From the NCBI RefSeq assembly GCF_001735805.1, contig NZ_CP017248.1, forward strand, positions 6,138,001-6,202,000: a stretch of DNA of 64,000 bases, read 5' to 3'. This document shows positions 16,994-25,026 of the stretch, piece by piece. Within the stretch, counting starts at the first letter, position 1. The number at the start of each line of letters is the position of its first letter. Both the position numbers and the translations under genes were made by a program. Source of the stretch: Streptomyces fodineus (GTDB taxonomy: Bacteria; Actinomycetota; Actinomycetes; Streptomycetales; Streptomycetaceae). Below the pieces are notes generated by a model. The model did no database searches and was not told the origin of the DNA. It worked only from the letters and a program-made list of their open reading frames with translations.

Positions 16994-18049
16994 ATGGCAA
17001 GCCACGGAGCGCGGGGCCGCAGCGGGGGTCGGCCCACGCTCGAGGAGGTCGCCGCCCGGGCCGGGGTCGGCCGGGGCACGGTGTCGCGGGTGATCAACGG
17101 CTCGCCCCGGGTCAGCGACGCCACCCGCGCCGCGGTGGAGGCGGCGGTCGCCGAACTCGGCTACGTCCCCAACACGGCGGCTCGCGCCCTGGCCGCCAAC
17201 CGCACCGACGCCATCGCCCTCGTGGTCCCCGAGCCGGAGACCCGCTTCTTCGCCGAGCCGTACTTCTCGGACATGCTGCGCGGTGTGGGCGCCGAACTCT
17301 CCGACACCGAGATGCAGTTGCTGCTGATCTTCGCGGGCAGCGACCGGGAGCGCCGGCGCCTGGCCCAGTACCTGGCGGCACACCGAGTGGACGGCGTGCT
17401 CCTGGTCTCCGTCCATGCCGACGACCCGCTGCCCGACCTGCTGGCCCAGCTGGAGATCCCGGCCGTGATCAGCGGCCCCCGCTCGGCCGGCGAGACGCTC
17501 ACCTCGGTGGACTCGGACAACTACGGCGGCGCCCGCTCGGCCGTGGAGCACCTGCTGTCCCGGGGCCGCTCCCGCATCGCGCACATCACCGGGCGGCTCG
17601 ATGTCTACGGCGCCCAGCGCCGCGCCGACGGCTACCGCGACGCCCTGCGCGACGCGGGCCGGAAGGTGGACGAACTCCTCGTGGAACCGGGGGACTTCAC
17701 GGAGGAGGGCGGCCGCCGGGCCATGTCCGCGCTGCTCGCCCGTCACCCCGGCCTGGACGCGGTCTTCGCCGGCTCGGACGTGATGGCGGCCGGCGCCCGG
17801 CAGGTGCTGCGCGAGGCGGGCCGCCGTATCCCCGACGACGTGGCCCTCGTGGGCTACGACGACTCCGCCATCGCCCGCCACATGGACCCACCGCTGACCA
17901 GCGTCCGCCAGCCGATCGAGGAGATGGGCCGCGCGATGATCGACCTGCTCCTCGCGGAGATCGCCGACCGCCGCCCGCCCGCGTCCCGGGGACTGGAGCG
18001 GCAGCACGCGGTACTGCCGACGGAACTGGTGGCGCGGGCGTCGTCGTAA
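16994..18049 (+). CDS. cebR: LacI-family repressor of cellobiose uptake
   Basis: A 351-residue LacI/GalR regulator. The DNA-binding helix-turn-helix and hinge are residues 13-65 (PTLEEVAARAGVGRGTVSRV, then YVPNTAARAL). The rest is the periplasmic-binding-protein-like sugar domain, with GVLLVSVHADDP, SVDSDNYGGARSAVEHLL and ALVGYDDSAIARHMDPPLTS. The ATG at 16994 follows GAGAGAGGCGGAG. Its place beside the importer and the presence of two CebR boxes support its identity; cellobiose is the expected inducer. Confidence 0.9.
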   Translation: MASHGARGRSGGRPTLEEVAARAGVGRGTVSRVINGSPRVSDATRAAVEAAVAELGYVPNTAARALAANRTDAIALVVPEPETRFFAEPYFSDMLRGVGAELSDTEMQLLLIFAGSDRERRRLAQYLAAHRVDGVLLVSVHADDPLPDLLAQLEIPAVISGPRSAGETLTSVDSDNYGGARSAVEHLLSRGRSRIAHITGRLDVYGAQRRADGYRDALRDAGRKVDELLVEPGDFTEEGGRRAMSALLARHPGLDAVFAGSDVMAAGARQVLREAGRRIPDDVALVGYDDSAIARHMDPPLTSVRQPIEEMGRAMIDLLLAEIADRRPPASRGLERQHAVLPTELVARASS

Positions 18050-18183
18050 CGCCCCTCGCGTCCGCGTCCGTTCCCTGAGCCGCCACAGGCCCGGTTCAGT
18101 GCCTTCTCGGCCTGGGCGACCGGCGTAGCGACCGGGTCGGCCGCCGAGGGCAGGTCGATGATCACGACCGCGGTCTCCTCCCG
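18050..18183. other. Short gap with coding-like residue of unknown origin
   Basis: On the minus strand this stretch can be read as MIIDLPSAADPVATPVAQAE, but the frame then runs into the end of cebR. It may be a remnant of a gene once paired with doxX; the evidence is weak. Confidence 0.25.
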
Positions 18184-18480
18184 TCAGTGGACAAAGGACT
18201 CGGGGCCGAAGCGGCCCCACGCCACGAACGCGGCCAGGACGATGTAGACCACGTCCACCACCATGAACCGGACCTCGTGACGCCGGAGCCGGGTGATCGC
18301 CGCACCGGTCATCAGGATCACCAGGCCGAGGGCGGCCAGCGGCACCAGAACCGGCGCGATGCCGAGCGCGGCGGGCAGGATCAGCCCCACCGCGGCCAGC
18401 ACCTCCAGCGCTCCGATGGCCTTCACACCGCCCCGCTGAAGTCGGTGACCCACTGCGCACATACACAGTGCGAGGTTCAC
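18184..18480 (-). pseudogene. Truncated DoxX-family membrane protein
   Basis: The frame from GTG 18480 encodes 98 residues. The last 80 are a good match to the end of DoxX proteins (GVKAIGALEVLAAVGLILPA and DVVYIVLAAFVAWGRFGPES). The start keeps only VNLALCMCAVGHR, after which some 40 residues that normally hold the rest of the first membrane helix and the following loop are missing. This suggests an internal deletion. DoxX partners are common next to ECF41 sigma factors, and an ECF41-type promoter lies upstream. The remaining product would have two or three membrane segments and may not work. Confidence 0.65.
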
Positions 18481-18523
18481 GACCCGTTCCCTTTGTTCCC
18501 GTCGTTCGCCGTCGGCCCTCTGA

Positions 18524-18550
18524 GACAGGGCGGCCCGGCAATCTGTGACA
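18524..18550 (-). promoter_or_regulatory. Probable ECF41-type promoter for the DoxX gene
   Basis: On the minus strand TGTCACA (-35) is followed after exactly 16 bases by TGTC. The published ECF41 promoter is TGTCACA-16-CGTC, so only one base differs. Transcription would start some 40 bases before the DoxX GTG and away from the sigma factor gene. Confidence 0.65.
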
Positions 18551-18601
18551 GGAGCGGATACGCTGCTGGACGTCTTGCGGAAGTTCGAAGGGGGGGGCTC
18601 C

Positions 18602-19537
18602 GTGGCGGGATCAGTGAGGGCGACGGACGCGGACGGATACCGGTCGCTGCTGTTCTCCATCGCCTACGGGATGACCGGATCCGTGGGCGACGCCGAGGAC
18701 ATCGTGCAGGACGCCTTCCTCAACCTGACCCGGGTGCGCCAGGCCGGGACGGCGGTCGGGAATCTGAAGGCGTATCTGACCACGTCGGTGACGCGGCTGG
18801 GCATCAACTACCTGAGTTCGGCGCGGGTACGGCGCGAGACCTACGTGGGCGACTGGCTGCCCGAGCCGGTCGTGGTCTGCGCCGACCGGCCCGGACCGGC
18901 CGAGCACGCCGAGCTGTCCGACTCGCTGTCGATGGCGTTCCTCGTGCTGCTGGAGGCCCTCTCCCCGGTGGAGCGGGCGGTGTTCGTGCTGCGTGAGGTC
19001 TTCGGGTACGGCTACCCGGAGGTGGCGCGGCTCACCGGCAAGTCCGAGGCGAACTGCCGGCAGATCTTCGCCCGCGCCAGAAAGCGCGTCGCCGCCGGCG
19101 GTCGGGCGGCCGACCTCGCGCCGCCGCCCCCGGTACGGCGGGCGGAGAGCGAGGAGCTGGCCCGTAAGTTCTTCGAGGCCGCCGAGGGCGGTGACATGGA
19201 CGCGCTGCTCGGCATGCTCGCCCCCGACGTGGTGTTCCAGGGCGACGGCGGCGGCAAGGCGCGGGCGCTCGCGCGGTCCGTCACCGAACCGCGCCATGTG
19301 GCACAGCTGCTGGTCGGCGGGTTCCGCCGGGTCCGGATCCTCGGCGCCTCGATGCGGGCGGCGTGGATCAACGGCCGTCCGGGCGCCGTGACCTACGACA
19401 GCGAAGGGCGCGTGGCCAGTGTGGTGGAGCTCGACATCGCCGACGGCGTGATCCGCGCGATCCACTCGGTCTCCAACCCCGACAAGCTCGGCCACCTCGG
19501 CCCGCTGTCCGACATCGCCCTCCTGCCGAAACGCTGA
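18602..19537 (+). CDS. ECF41-family RNA polymerase sigma factor
   Basis: A sigma factor of 311 residues with regions sigma2 (LLFSIAYGMTGSVGDAEDIV) and sigma4 (LSPVERAVFVLREVFGYGYP, then TGKSEANCRQIFARARKRV). A C-terminal SnoaL-like domain of about 110 residues replaces an anti-sigma factor in this family. The three diagnostic ECF41 motifs are all present: WLPEP in the linker, DGGGK in the extension and NPDKL near the end. The GTG at 18602 follows a run of G ideal for ribosome binding; an earlier GTG at 18545 would add 19 residues atypical of the family. The stimulus is unknown. Confidence 0.9.
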   Translation: MAGSVRATDADGYRSLLFSIAYGMTGSVGDAEDIVQDAFLNLTRVRQAGTAVGNLKAYLTTSVTRLGINYLSSARVRRETYVGDWLPEPVVVCADRPGPAEHAELSDSLSMAFLVLLEALSPVERAVFVLREVFGYGYPEVARLTGKSEANCRQIFARARKRVAAGGRAADLAPPPPVRRAESEELARKFFEAAEGGDMDALLGMLAPDVVFQGDGGGKARALARSVTEPRHVAQLLVGGFRRVRILGASMRAAWINGRPGAVTYDSEGRVASVVELDIADGVIRAIHSVSNPDKLGHLGPLSDIALLPKR

Positions 19538-20020
19538 CGACGACTGGGGCGTAGGCCGCTGCGGGGGGTCTTGGTGGGTTGGCGGCGACCTGTGTGTCTT
19601 CGGCGCAGGGTGTCTCGGCGGGTTGTTGGCGGCCGGTGCGTGTCCTCGGTGTCGCCCGGCGCTGTTCGAGGCGGGCATCTCCAGCTCCCGCATGTTCCTC
19701 GGCCCGGCCCGCCCGGGCGTCGAGGACCTGATCGACTCGGTCTCGGCGGGCCGGCGGCGGCCGGTGCGTGACCCCGGTCTCGGTGGGCCGGTAGCGGCCG
19801 TCCCGTAACCCCGCCGCTGCCCACTCGGCAGGTCAATGGCGGCCGGTGCATGACCCGCCGCCGCCCACTCGGCAGGTCAATGGCGGCCGGTGCATGACCC
19901 GCCGCTGCCCACTCGGCAGGTCAATGGCGGCCGTCCCGTAACCCCGCCGCCGCCCACTCGGCAGGCCAACGGCGACCGGTGCATGACCCACCGCCGCCCG
20001 CCTCCCCGTGCCAACGGCTC
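19538..20020. other. Non-coding region with repeats and a coding-like fragment
   Basis: No complete gene is visible between the sigma factor and the TetR gene. On the plus strand 19667-19750 encodes AGISSSRMFLGPARPGVEDL followed by IDSVSAGR, which reads like a real protein end but has no start or upstream domain. From 19791 to 19998 the DNA is built from 44-base repeats. Confidence 0.5.
19791..19998. repeat. 44-base imperfect tandem repeats
   Basis: Units begin at 19822, 19866, 19910 and 19955 with CACTCGGCAGG and contain GGTGCATGACC or a variant, GTCCCGTAACC. The spacing is 44, 44 and 45 bases. A partial copy precedes the first. The array lies just after the TetR stop. No protein-coding use is evident. 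Confidence 0.85.
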
Positions 20021-20629
20021 CTAAGAGGCCCGCTCGCCTCCCGGGCGTACCGCCTCCCATCCCCGCTCCAGCAGATCGAACGCGGCGTTGACCGCGGCGA
20101 CCCGGTTCGAGGTCGTTGCCGCCAGGGCCCGGGTCTCCAGGGCTAGGTGGGCCAGGGCGGCGCAGGTGGGGTCGTCGGTGGGGGCGGCGGTGTCGGTGGC
20201 GATGGCCTCGGCCAGGGCGCGTTCGTGCCGCATCCACATGCGCCGGTGGTAGTCCAGGAGCGCCGGGGTGCTGGACACCAGCTTCTGGAACGCGGCCATC
20301 TGCTCGTCGTACTCGGGCTTGATCCCCGGCGACCGCAGCATGTGCTCGCGCAGGGCCGGAAGGAGCGGGGTGCCGGGCGCCCGATCGCGTACGGCGGCGA
20401 CCAGAGCCTCCTCCACGTCCGCGTCCAGGTCGAACAGCAGCGCTTCCTTGCTCGGGAAGTGCTTGAACAGGGTCGTGGTGGAGACGTCGGCCGCCTCCGC
20501 GATGTCCCTGATGCTCACCGCCTCGAAGCCGTGCTTCAGGAACAGCTCCAGTGCCGCGTCCGCCAGTGCCTGGCGGGTCGCGGCCTTCTTGCGTTCGCGG
20601 CGGCCCATCGGCTCCGTCGTCTCCGTCAT
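20021..20629 (-). CDS. TetR-family regulator of the adjacent MFS exporter
   Basis: A 202-residue regulator. Residues 9-55 hold the TetR helix-turn-helix (RQALADAALELFLKHGFEAV, then ADVSTTTLFKHFPSKEALL). The C-terminal ligand domain is alpha-helical, with no diagnostic motif. The ATG at 20629 is the first sensible start; the frame is open a little further upstream. It is divergent from an MFS exporter with only 84 bases between the starts and a palindrome in that gap, the classic arrangement of a drug-responsive repressor and its efflux pump. Confidence 0.88.
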   Translation of the reverse strand: MTETTEPMGRRERKKAATRQALADAALELFLKHGFEAVSIRDIAEAADVSTTTLFKHFPSKEALLFDLDADVEEALVAAVRDRAPGTPLLPALREHMLRSPGIKPEYDEQMAAFQKLVSSTPALLDYHRRMWMRHERALAEAIATDTAAPTDDPTCAALAHLALETRALAATTSNRVAAVNAAFDLLERGWEAVRPGGERAS

Positions 20630-20671
20630 GGTCCGTAGCGTACCCAGCTCGGTTGCCCCATGCAAAAAGTT

Positions 20672-20693
20672 GACTCATTGCACTTAGTGAGTC
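20672..20693. promoter_or_regulatory. Probable TetR operator
   Basis: GACTCA at 20672-20677 and TGAGTC at 20688-20693 form an inverted repeat with a ten-base spacer. It overlaps a TTGACT that could be the -35 element of the exporter gene, so binding would repress both divergent genes. Confidence 0.65.
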
Positions 20694-20713
20694 GGTGTGC
20701 TTTTCTGGGCCGC

Positions 20714-22204
20714 ATGACCACATCACCTCGTAGGACCACACCACCTCCCGGGAACGTCCGCTGGACGCTGCTCGGCGTGATGCTCGCCATGCTGCTGGGC
20801 ATGCTCGACAACAACATCGTCGGTACGGCGATGCCGACGGTCGTCCGTGACCTGGGCGGCCTGGAGCACATCGCCTGGGTCGTCACCGCGTACACCCTCG
20901 CCACCGCCGTCTCGACTCCCGTCTGGGGCAAGCTCGGTGACCTCTACCACCGCGAGCGCGTCTTCCTCGCCTCGATCGTGATCTTCCTGCTGGCCTCGCT
21001 GCTCGCCGGCGCCGCCCACTCGATGACCCAGCTGATCGGGTTCCGCGCGCTGCAGGGCATCGGCGCGGGCGGACTGGCCGCCGGGGGATTCGCCCTGGTC
21101 GGCACCCTCGTACCGCCCCGGGAGCGCGGTCGCTACCAGGGCATGACCGCCTCCGTGATGGCCCTCGGCGTGGTCGGCGGCCCCCTGGTCGGCGGCCTGG
21201 TCACCGGCCACCTCGGCTGGCGCTGGGCGTTCTACGTCAATCTGCCGCTCGGCATCGTCGCCCTGGTCTGGATCCAGCTGATGCTCAGGCTGCCGGAGCC
21301 GGCCCCGAAGTCCCGGCCGCGCATCGACTGGGCGGGCATCGCCGTGCTGGGAGCCACGATCGGCGCGGCGGTCCTCGCGGCGACCTGGGCCGGTACGACG
21401 TACGCCTGGACGTCCTGGCGGATACTCGCCCTGGGTGCGGTGACCGTCCTCGGCACGGCGGTGTTCACCGTCGTGGAGCGGCGTGTCCCCGAACCCCTGC
21501 TGCCGCCCCGGGTGTTCACCGGGCACCGCAACTTCCCGCTCGCGATCGGCCTGTTGGTGGCCGTCGGCGTGGTGATGTTCGGCTGCGCGCTCTATCTGCC
21601 CCTGTTCCAGCAGACGGTGCAGGGCGCCACGGCGACCAGCTCCGGGCTGCTCCTGCTGCCGATGATGATCCCCGTGGTGATCACATCCAACATCGCCGGG
21701 AAGGTCATGTCCCGCACCGGCCGGTACAAGGTGTTCCCGGTGCTCGGCACCCTTCTGCTGACGGCCGGCACGCTGGCGCTCGCCACGATGGACACGGGCA
21801 CCTCCCGCCTCGCCGCCGGCTGCGGGATGGCGCTCGTCGGCCTCGGCCTGGGCTTCACCATGCAGATGGCCACCACCCTCGCGCAGAACAGCGTGGAACT
21901 GCGGGACATGGGGGCGGCCATGGCGGCGACGAACCTGTTCCGCACCCTCGGCGGCTCCGTGGGCGTGGCCGTCTTCGGCTCGCTGTTCACCCGGGCGGTG
22001 CCGGACACGGCGACGGGGGAGGCGTACCGGCACGCGGTGGCCCACGGCACCCAGCACATCTTCCTTGCGACCGCCGGGGTGTGCGCGGTGGCGTTCGTCC
22101 TGGCGCTGCTGGTGAAGGAGGTGCCGTTGCGGGGCGGGCCCGGGGCGGTGAAAAGGGATCAGCCGGTGACTCGTCTCGCGACGGAGTCACCGGCTGATCG
22201 GTGA
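20714..22204 (+). CDS. MFS multidrug exporter (DHA2, 14-TM type)
   Basis: A 496-residue transporter with about 14 membrane segments. Motifs of the drug/proton antiporter family are visible: LDNNIVGTAMPTVVRDLGG in helix 1, GKLGDLYHRERVF (motif A) and GWRWAFYVNLPLGI (motif C region). It should export a toxic compound in exchange for protons. The adjacent divergent TetR gene probably controls it. The last 15 codons (QPVTRLATESPADR) are encoded by one arm and loop of a long hairpin that serves as the tRNA-His terminator on the other strand, so the C-terminus may have been acquired by read-through. Confidence 0.9.
   Translation: MTTSPRRTTPPPGNVRWTLLGVMLAMLLGMLDNNIVGTAMPTVVRDLGGLEHIAWVVTAYTLATAVSTPVWGKLGDLYHRERVFLASIVIFLLASLLAGAAHSMTQLIGFRALQGIGAGGLAAGGFALVGTLVPPRERGRYQGMTASVMALGVVGGPLVGGLVTGHLGWRWAFYVNLPLGIVALVWIQLMLRLPEPAPKSRPRIDWAGIAVLGATIGAAVLAATWAGTTYAWTSWRILALGAVTVLGTAVFTVVERRVPEPLLPPRVFTGHRNFPLAIGLLVAVGVVMFGCALYLPLFQQTVQGATATSSGLLLLPMMIPVVITSNIAGKVMSRTGRYKVFPVLGTLLLTAGTLALATMDTGTSRLAAGCGMALVGLGLGFTMQMATTLAQNSVELRDMGAAMAATNLFRTLGGSVGVAVFGSLFTRAVPDTATGEAYRHAVAHGTQHIFLATAGVCAVAFVLALLVKEVPLRGGPGAVKRDQPVTRLATESPADR
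22157..22199. terminator. Long hairpin terminator shared by tRNA-His and the MFS gene
   Basis: GATCAGCCGGTGACTC pairs with GAGTCACCGGCTGATC, and CGTC/GACG extends the stem to about 19 pairs with one bulge. The hairpin starts seven bases after the tRNA 3' end on the minus strand and lies within the final codons of the exporter gene on the plus strand. Confidence 0.8.
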
Positions 22205-22205
22205 G

Positions 22206-22279
22206 GGTGAGTGACGGGACTCGAACCCGCGGCATCCTGGACCACAACCAGGTGCTCTACCAGCTGAGCTACACCCACC
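22206..22279 (-). tRNA. tRNA-His (GTG anticodon)
   Basis: The minus strand folds as a full cloverleaf: acceptor GTGGGTG with CACTCAC, the D-arm AGCTCAGCTGGTAGAGC, the anticodon arm CCTGG-TTGTGGT-CCAGG with anticodon GTG, and the T-arm with GGTTCGAGTC. The extra 5' G at 22279 faces the C discriminator at 22206, which is the identity mark of histidine tRNAs. CCA is not encoded. Confidence 0.96.
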
Positions 22280-22421
22280 ATGACCGGCGGTGGAACTTGT
22301 CGTCTCCCCGACCGGCCGAGAAGAAGTCTACAGGGTCCGAAGGGGTGCTCGCGCACACGTTTTCGCGAGCCGCTCTTCCGGGTCCTTCTTCCGGGTCCTT
22401 CTCCCTGGGCTACGGCGCGGG

Positions 22422-23024
22422 CTACTGCGCGGGCAGCACGTGCTTGGCGGCGATCGCCTTCGCGGTGTCGGAGTCCGGGCCGGGCTGCGGCACGAAGATG
22501 GCCTCGCGGTAGTAGCGCAGCTCGGCGATCGACTCGCGGATGTCGGCGAGGGCCCGGTGGTTGCCGTTCTTCTCCGGGCTGTTGAAGTACGTTCTCGGAT
22601 ACCAGCGGCGGGCCAGCTCCTTGATGGAGGACACGTCGACGATCCGGTAGTGGAGCCAGTCCTCCAGGGTCGGCATGTCCCGTAGCAGGAAGCCGCGGTC
22701 GGTGCCGACGGAGTTGCCGCACAGCGGGGCCTTGCCGGGCTCCTTCACGTACTCCTTCACATAGGCGAGGACCTGCTCCTCGGCGTCCTGAAGGGTCGTG
22801 CCGCCCGGGAGCTCGGCGAGCAGCCCGGACGCGGTGTGCATCTGACGCACCACCTCCGGCATCGTCTCCAGCGCCTGGTCCGGCGGGCGGATGACGATGT
22901 CCACCCCCTCGCCGAGTACGTTCAGCTCGGAGTCGGTGACGAGGGCGGCTACCTCGATGAGCGCGTCGTCGGACAGCGAGAGGCCGGTCATCTCGCAGTC
23001 GATCCACACCATGCGATCGTTCAT
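22422..23024 (-). CDS. orn: Oligoribonuclease
   Basis: A 200-residue DEDDh exonuclease that degrades two- to five-base RNA fragments, and in Streptomyces also pGpG from cyclic-di-GMP breakdown. The first acidic motif is WIDCEMTGL (Asp9 and Glu11), the second lies around GNSVGTDRGFL, and the C-terminal NHRALADIRESI holds the catalytic histidine and aspartate. Length is normal for the family. Gene order orn-adpA is conserved in Streptomyces, and both genes face the same way here, separated by a terminator hairpin. Confidence 0.95.
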   Translation of the reverse strand: MNDRMVWIDCEMTGLSLSDDALIEVAALVTDSELNVLGEGVDIVIRPPDQALETMPEVVRQMHTASGLLAELPGGTTLQDAEEQVLAYVKEYVKEPGKAPLCGNSVGTDRGFLLRDMPTLEDWLHYRIVDVSSIKELARRWYPRTYFNSPEKNGNHRALADIRESIAELRYYREAIFVPQPGPDSDTAKAIAAKHVLPAQ

Positions 23025-23103
23025 GCGACCACCCTAAAGCGGACCTGAGCTTTTGGGTGCCCCCTGTGCTTCGCGGGAAGAGCCGGGACAAGCTGCAAGA
23101 AGA

Positions 23104-23129
23104 GGGGGGCGAGCGTGCGCTCGCCCCCC
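23104..23129 (-). terminator. adpA terminator
   Basis: GGGGGGCGAGC and GCTCGCCCCCC form a perfect 11-pair stem with a four-base loop just after the adpA stop. On the minus strand TCTTCTT follows. It separates adpA from orn. Confidence 0.85.
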
Positions 23130-23136
23130 GTCTCTC

Positions 23137-24357
23137 TCAGCTACCGCTCCGCGGCCCCGGCAGCAGCCCCACCGCGCCCGCCGCCTGGCGGCGGCTCTGC
23201 ATCGGGACGCCGCTGTCGCGGTCCGGGTGCAGCAGGGCGGGGCTGTGGCCCATCGGGCCGGGGCCCGGCAGGCCTGCGGGCGGGCCCGGCTGGCCGTGGG
23301 CCGACAGCGCCGGCTCCGTGTCGGACGGCCTGTCGCCCTGCGGCCGGCGGGCCCGGTAGGCGGCCCGGTAGGCGGCGGGGGACGAGCCGAGCTGGCGGCG
23401 GAAGTGCCCGCGCAGCGCGACGGGGGAGCGGAAGCCGCACCGGCCCGCCACCTCGTCCACGGAGAAGTCCGACGTCTCCAGCAGCCGCTGGGCCTGCAGC
23501 ACCCGCTGGGTGATCAGCCACTGCAGCGGTGCGCTGCCGGTCAGCGAGCGGAACCGGCGGTCGAACGTACGGCGGCTCATATAGGCGCGTGCCGCCAGGG
23601 TCTCCACGTCGAACTGCTCGTGGAGGTGTTCCAGCGCCCAGGCGACGACCTCGGCGAGCGGGTCGGCGCCGATCTCCTCCGGTAAAGACCGATCGAGATA
23701 GCGCTCCTGGCCGCCTGTCCGGCGCGGTGGGACCACCAGGCGCCGGGCGAGCGCGCCGGCCGCCTCGTTGCCGTGGTCCGTCCGCACGATGTGAAGACAG
23801 AGATCGATTCCGGCCGCCGTACCCGCCGACGTCAGCACGTCGCCGTCGTCCACGAACAGTTCTCGTGGATCGACGTGCACCGACGGATAGCGCTTGGCCA
23901 GCGTCGGCGCGTACATCCAGTGGGTGGTCGCCGGACGGCCGTCCAGCAGGCCCGCCGCCGCGAGGACGAAGGCGCCGGTGCACAGCCCGACGATGCGTGC
24001 CCCCTCCTCGTGGGCCCGGCGCAGCGCGTCGAGCGCCTCCTCGGGCGGTGGCGCGGTGATCGATCGCCAGGCCGGTACGACGACCGTCCCGGCGCGTGAG
24101 ATCGCCTCCAGTCCATGCGGCGCGGTGAGTTCCAGGCCCCCTGTGGTCCGCAGCGGGCCTTCCTCGCCGGCGCACACCAGTAGTCGGTAGCGCGGCACGC
24201 CGGCGTCCTGGCGGTCTATCCCGAACACCGACAGCGGTATGGAACTCTCGAAGATGGGGCCGCCGCTGAACAGCAGCACCGCGACGATCTCCTTGCGGCG
24301 TCGCCCGGAGAGTTTCCGGGCCGCGGTTTCCGGCGCGGCAGTGGAGTCGTGGCTCAT
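23137..24357 (-). CDS. adpA: AdpA, master regulator of development and secondary metabolism
   Basis: A 406-residue AraC/XylS-type regulator, close in length to known AdpA proteins. The N-terminal half is a DJ-1/PfpI-like dimerisation domain (VAVLLFSGGPIFESSIPLSV, later GLCTGAFVLAAAGLL). The C-terminal half has two helix-turn-helix motifs (ETLAARAYMSRRTFDRRFRS and VDEVAGRCGFRSPVALRGHF). A TTA leucine codon at 23683-23685, codon 225, sits in DRSLPEE between the two domains, the position of the TTA codon that makes adpA depend on bldA in other Streptomyces. A strong GAGGGGGG ribosome site precedes ATG 24357. A low-complexity tail of about 80 residues ends the protein. Confidence 0.96.
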   Translation of the reverse strand: MSHDSTAAPETAARKLSGRRRKEIVAVLLFSGGPIFESSIPLSVFGIDRQDAGVPRYRLLVCAGEEGPLRTTGGLELTAPHGLEAISRAGTVVVPAWRSITAPPPEEALDALRRAHEEGARIVGLCTGAFVLAAAGLLDGRPATTHWMYAPTLAKRYPSVHVDPRELFVDDGDVLTSAGTAAGIDLCLHIVRTDHGNEAAGALARRLVVPPRRTGGQERYLDRSLPEEIGADPLAEVVAWALEHLHEQFDVETLAARAYMSRRTFDRRFRSLTGSAPLQWLITQRVLQAQRLLETSDFSVDEVAGRCGFRSPVALRGHFRRQLGSSPAAYRAAYRARRPQGDRPSDTEPALSAHGQPGPPAGLPGPGPMGHSPALLHPDRDSGVPMQSRRQAAGAVGLLPGPRSGS

Positions 24358-24735
24358 ACTGCTAAGCCCCCCTCGGTGGTCGCGGCTCCTCGGTTGTGTC
24401 GCTCCTGCACGTTTCCCCTCGGTCCTGCACGAGTCCCCCGCCGTAAGACAGTCAAGATCGAATCTACTGGCTCCCGCGGTCTCACGGTGACCAGTTCCAC
24501 ACGCCCCAGATTGTCGACATGACAACTTGGCGTGAAGCATTCGATCACGAAGCGTTGCACTCACGAGGCGTGCAGGGAAGTGCGCCTTGTCGCAGTGGCC
24601 AAACCGCGTAGGGTGCGCAGTCGCCCGTAGACCCTTTCCGTGCAGGTCAAACGGGGGTTGGAGGGTGCTTGGGGCCCCTCTTCGGACACATTCGGAAGTT
24701 GGCTGAAAAGAAGCGTTCGGGGGTACGAAAACAGG
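24358..24735. promoter_or_regulatory. adpA leader and promoter region
   Basis: This gap of 378 bases is AT-richer than its neighbours. On the plus strand TGGCGTGAAG near 24528 differs from the AdpA consensus TGGCSNGWWY only at the last base, and TTGTCGACATGACAA near 24511 is a near-palindrome. No coding frame is convincing. Long adpA leaders are usual. Confidence 0.5.
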
Positions 24736-25026
24736 TCAGTCGACCGGTGTCCGTCGGCGGCTGTGACGTCCGCCTCTTTGCACCGCGCAATGCTTCGCGG
24801 GACGGCGGGGCCGCGTGGCGCACCGCTCGGAGTGACGCAGGAGGATCCGGCACACGGCCGTGACGGCCGCCAGGCCCAGCGCGGCGCCCGTCGCGCCGGC
24901 CAGCGAGGTGCCGTACCAGACCAGGACCACGGGGACGAGCACGCAGCTGAAGGCGGCCCAGCGGATCACATCACTCACGGTGTCCGGCGCGGGCGGCTGC
25001 TCGGAGGTGGATCGGCGACCGGGCAT
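24736..25026 (-). CDS. Small membrane protein of unknown function
   Basis: A 96-residue protein from ATG 25026, with AGGGAG upstream; a GTG at 25056 would add ten residues. Residues 22-65 form two adjoining hydrophobic segments (IRWAAFSCVLVPVVLVWYGT and LAGATGAALGLAAVTAVCRI). The C-terminal 30 residues are very basic and probably cytoplasmic. I recall small membrane proteins of this kind beside adpA in other Streptomyces, but function is unknown. It shares a divergent gap with the universal stress protein gene. Confidence 0.6.
   Translation of the reverse strand: MPGRRSTSEQPPAPDTVSDVIRWAAFSCVLVPVVLVWYGTSLAGATGAALGLAAVTAVCRILLRHSERCATRPRRPAKHCAVQRGGRHSRRRTPVD

Noticed and set aside
17854..18165. 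A minus-strand frame starting MIIDLPSAADP
   Set aside because: It runs antisense into cebR and loses protein character; at most its first 30 codons are a remnant.
22206..22279. tRNA-His as an attachment site of an integrated element
   Set aside because: No integrase gene and no nearby duplicate of the tRNA 3' end is visible on either side.
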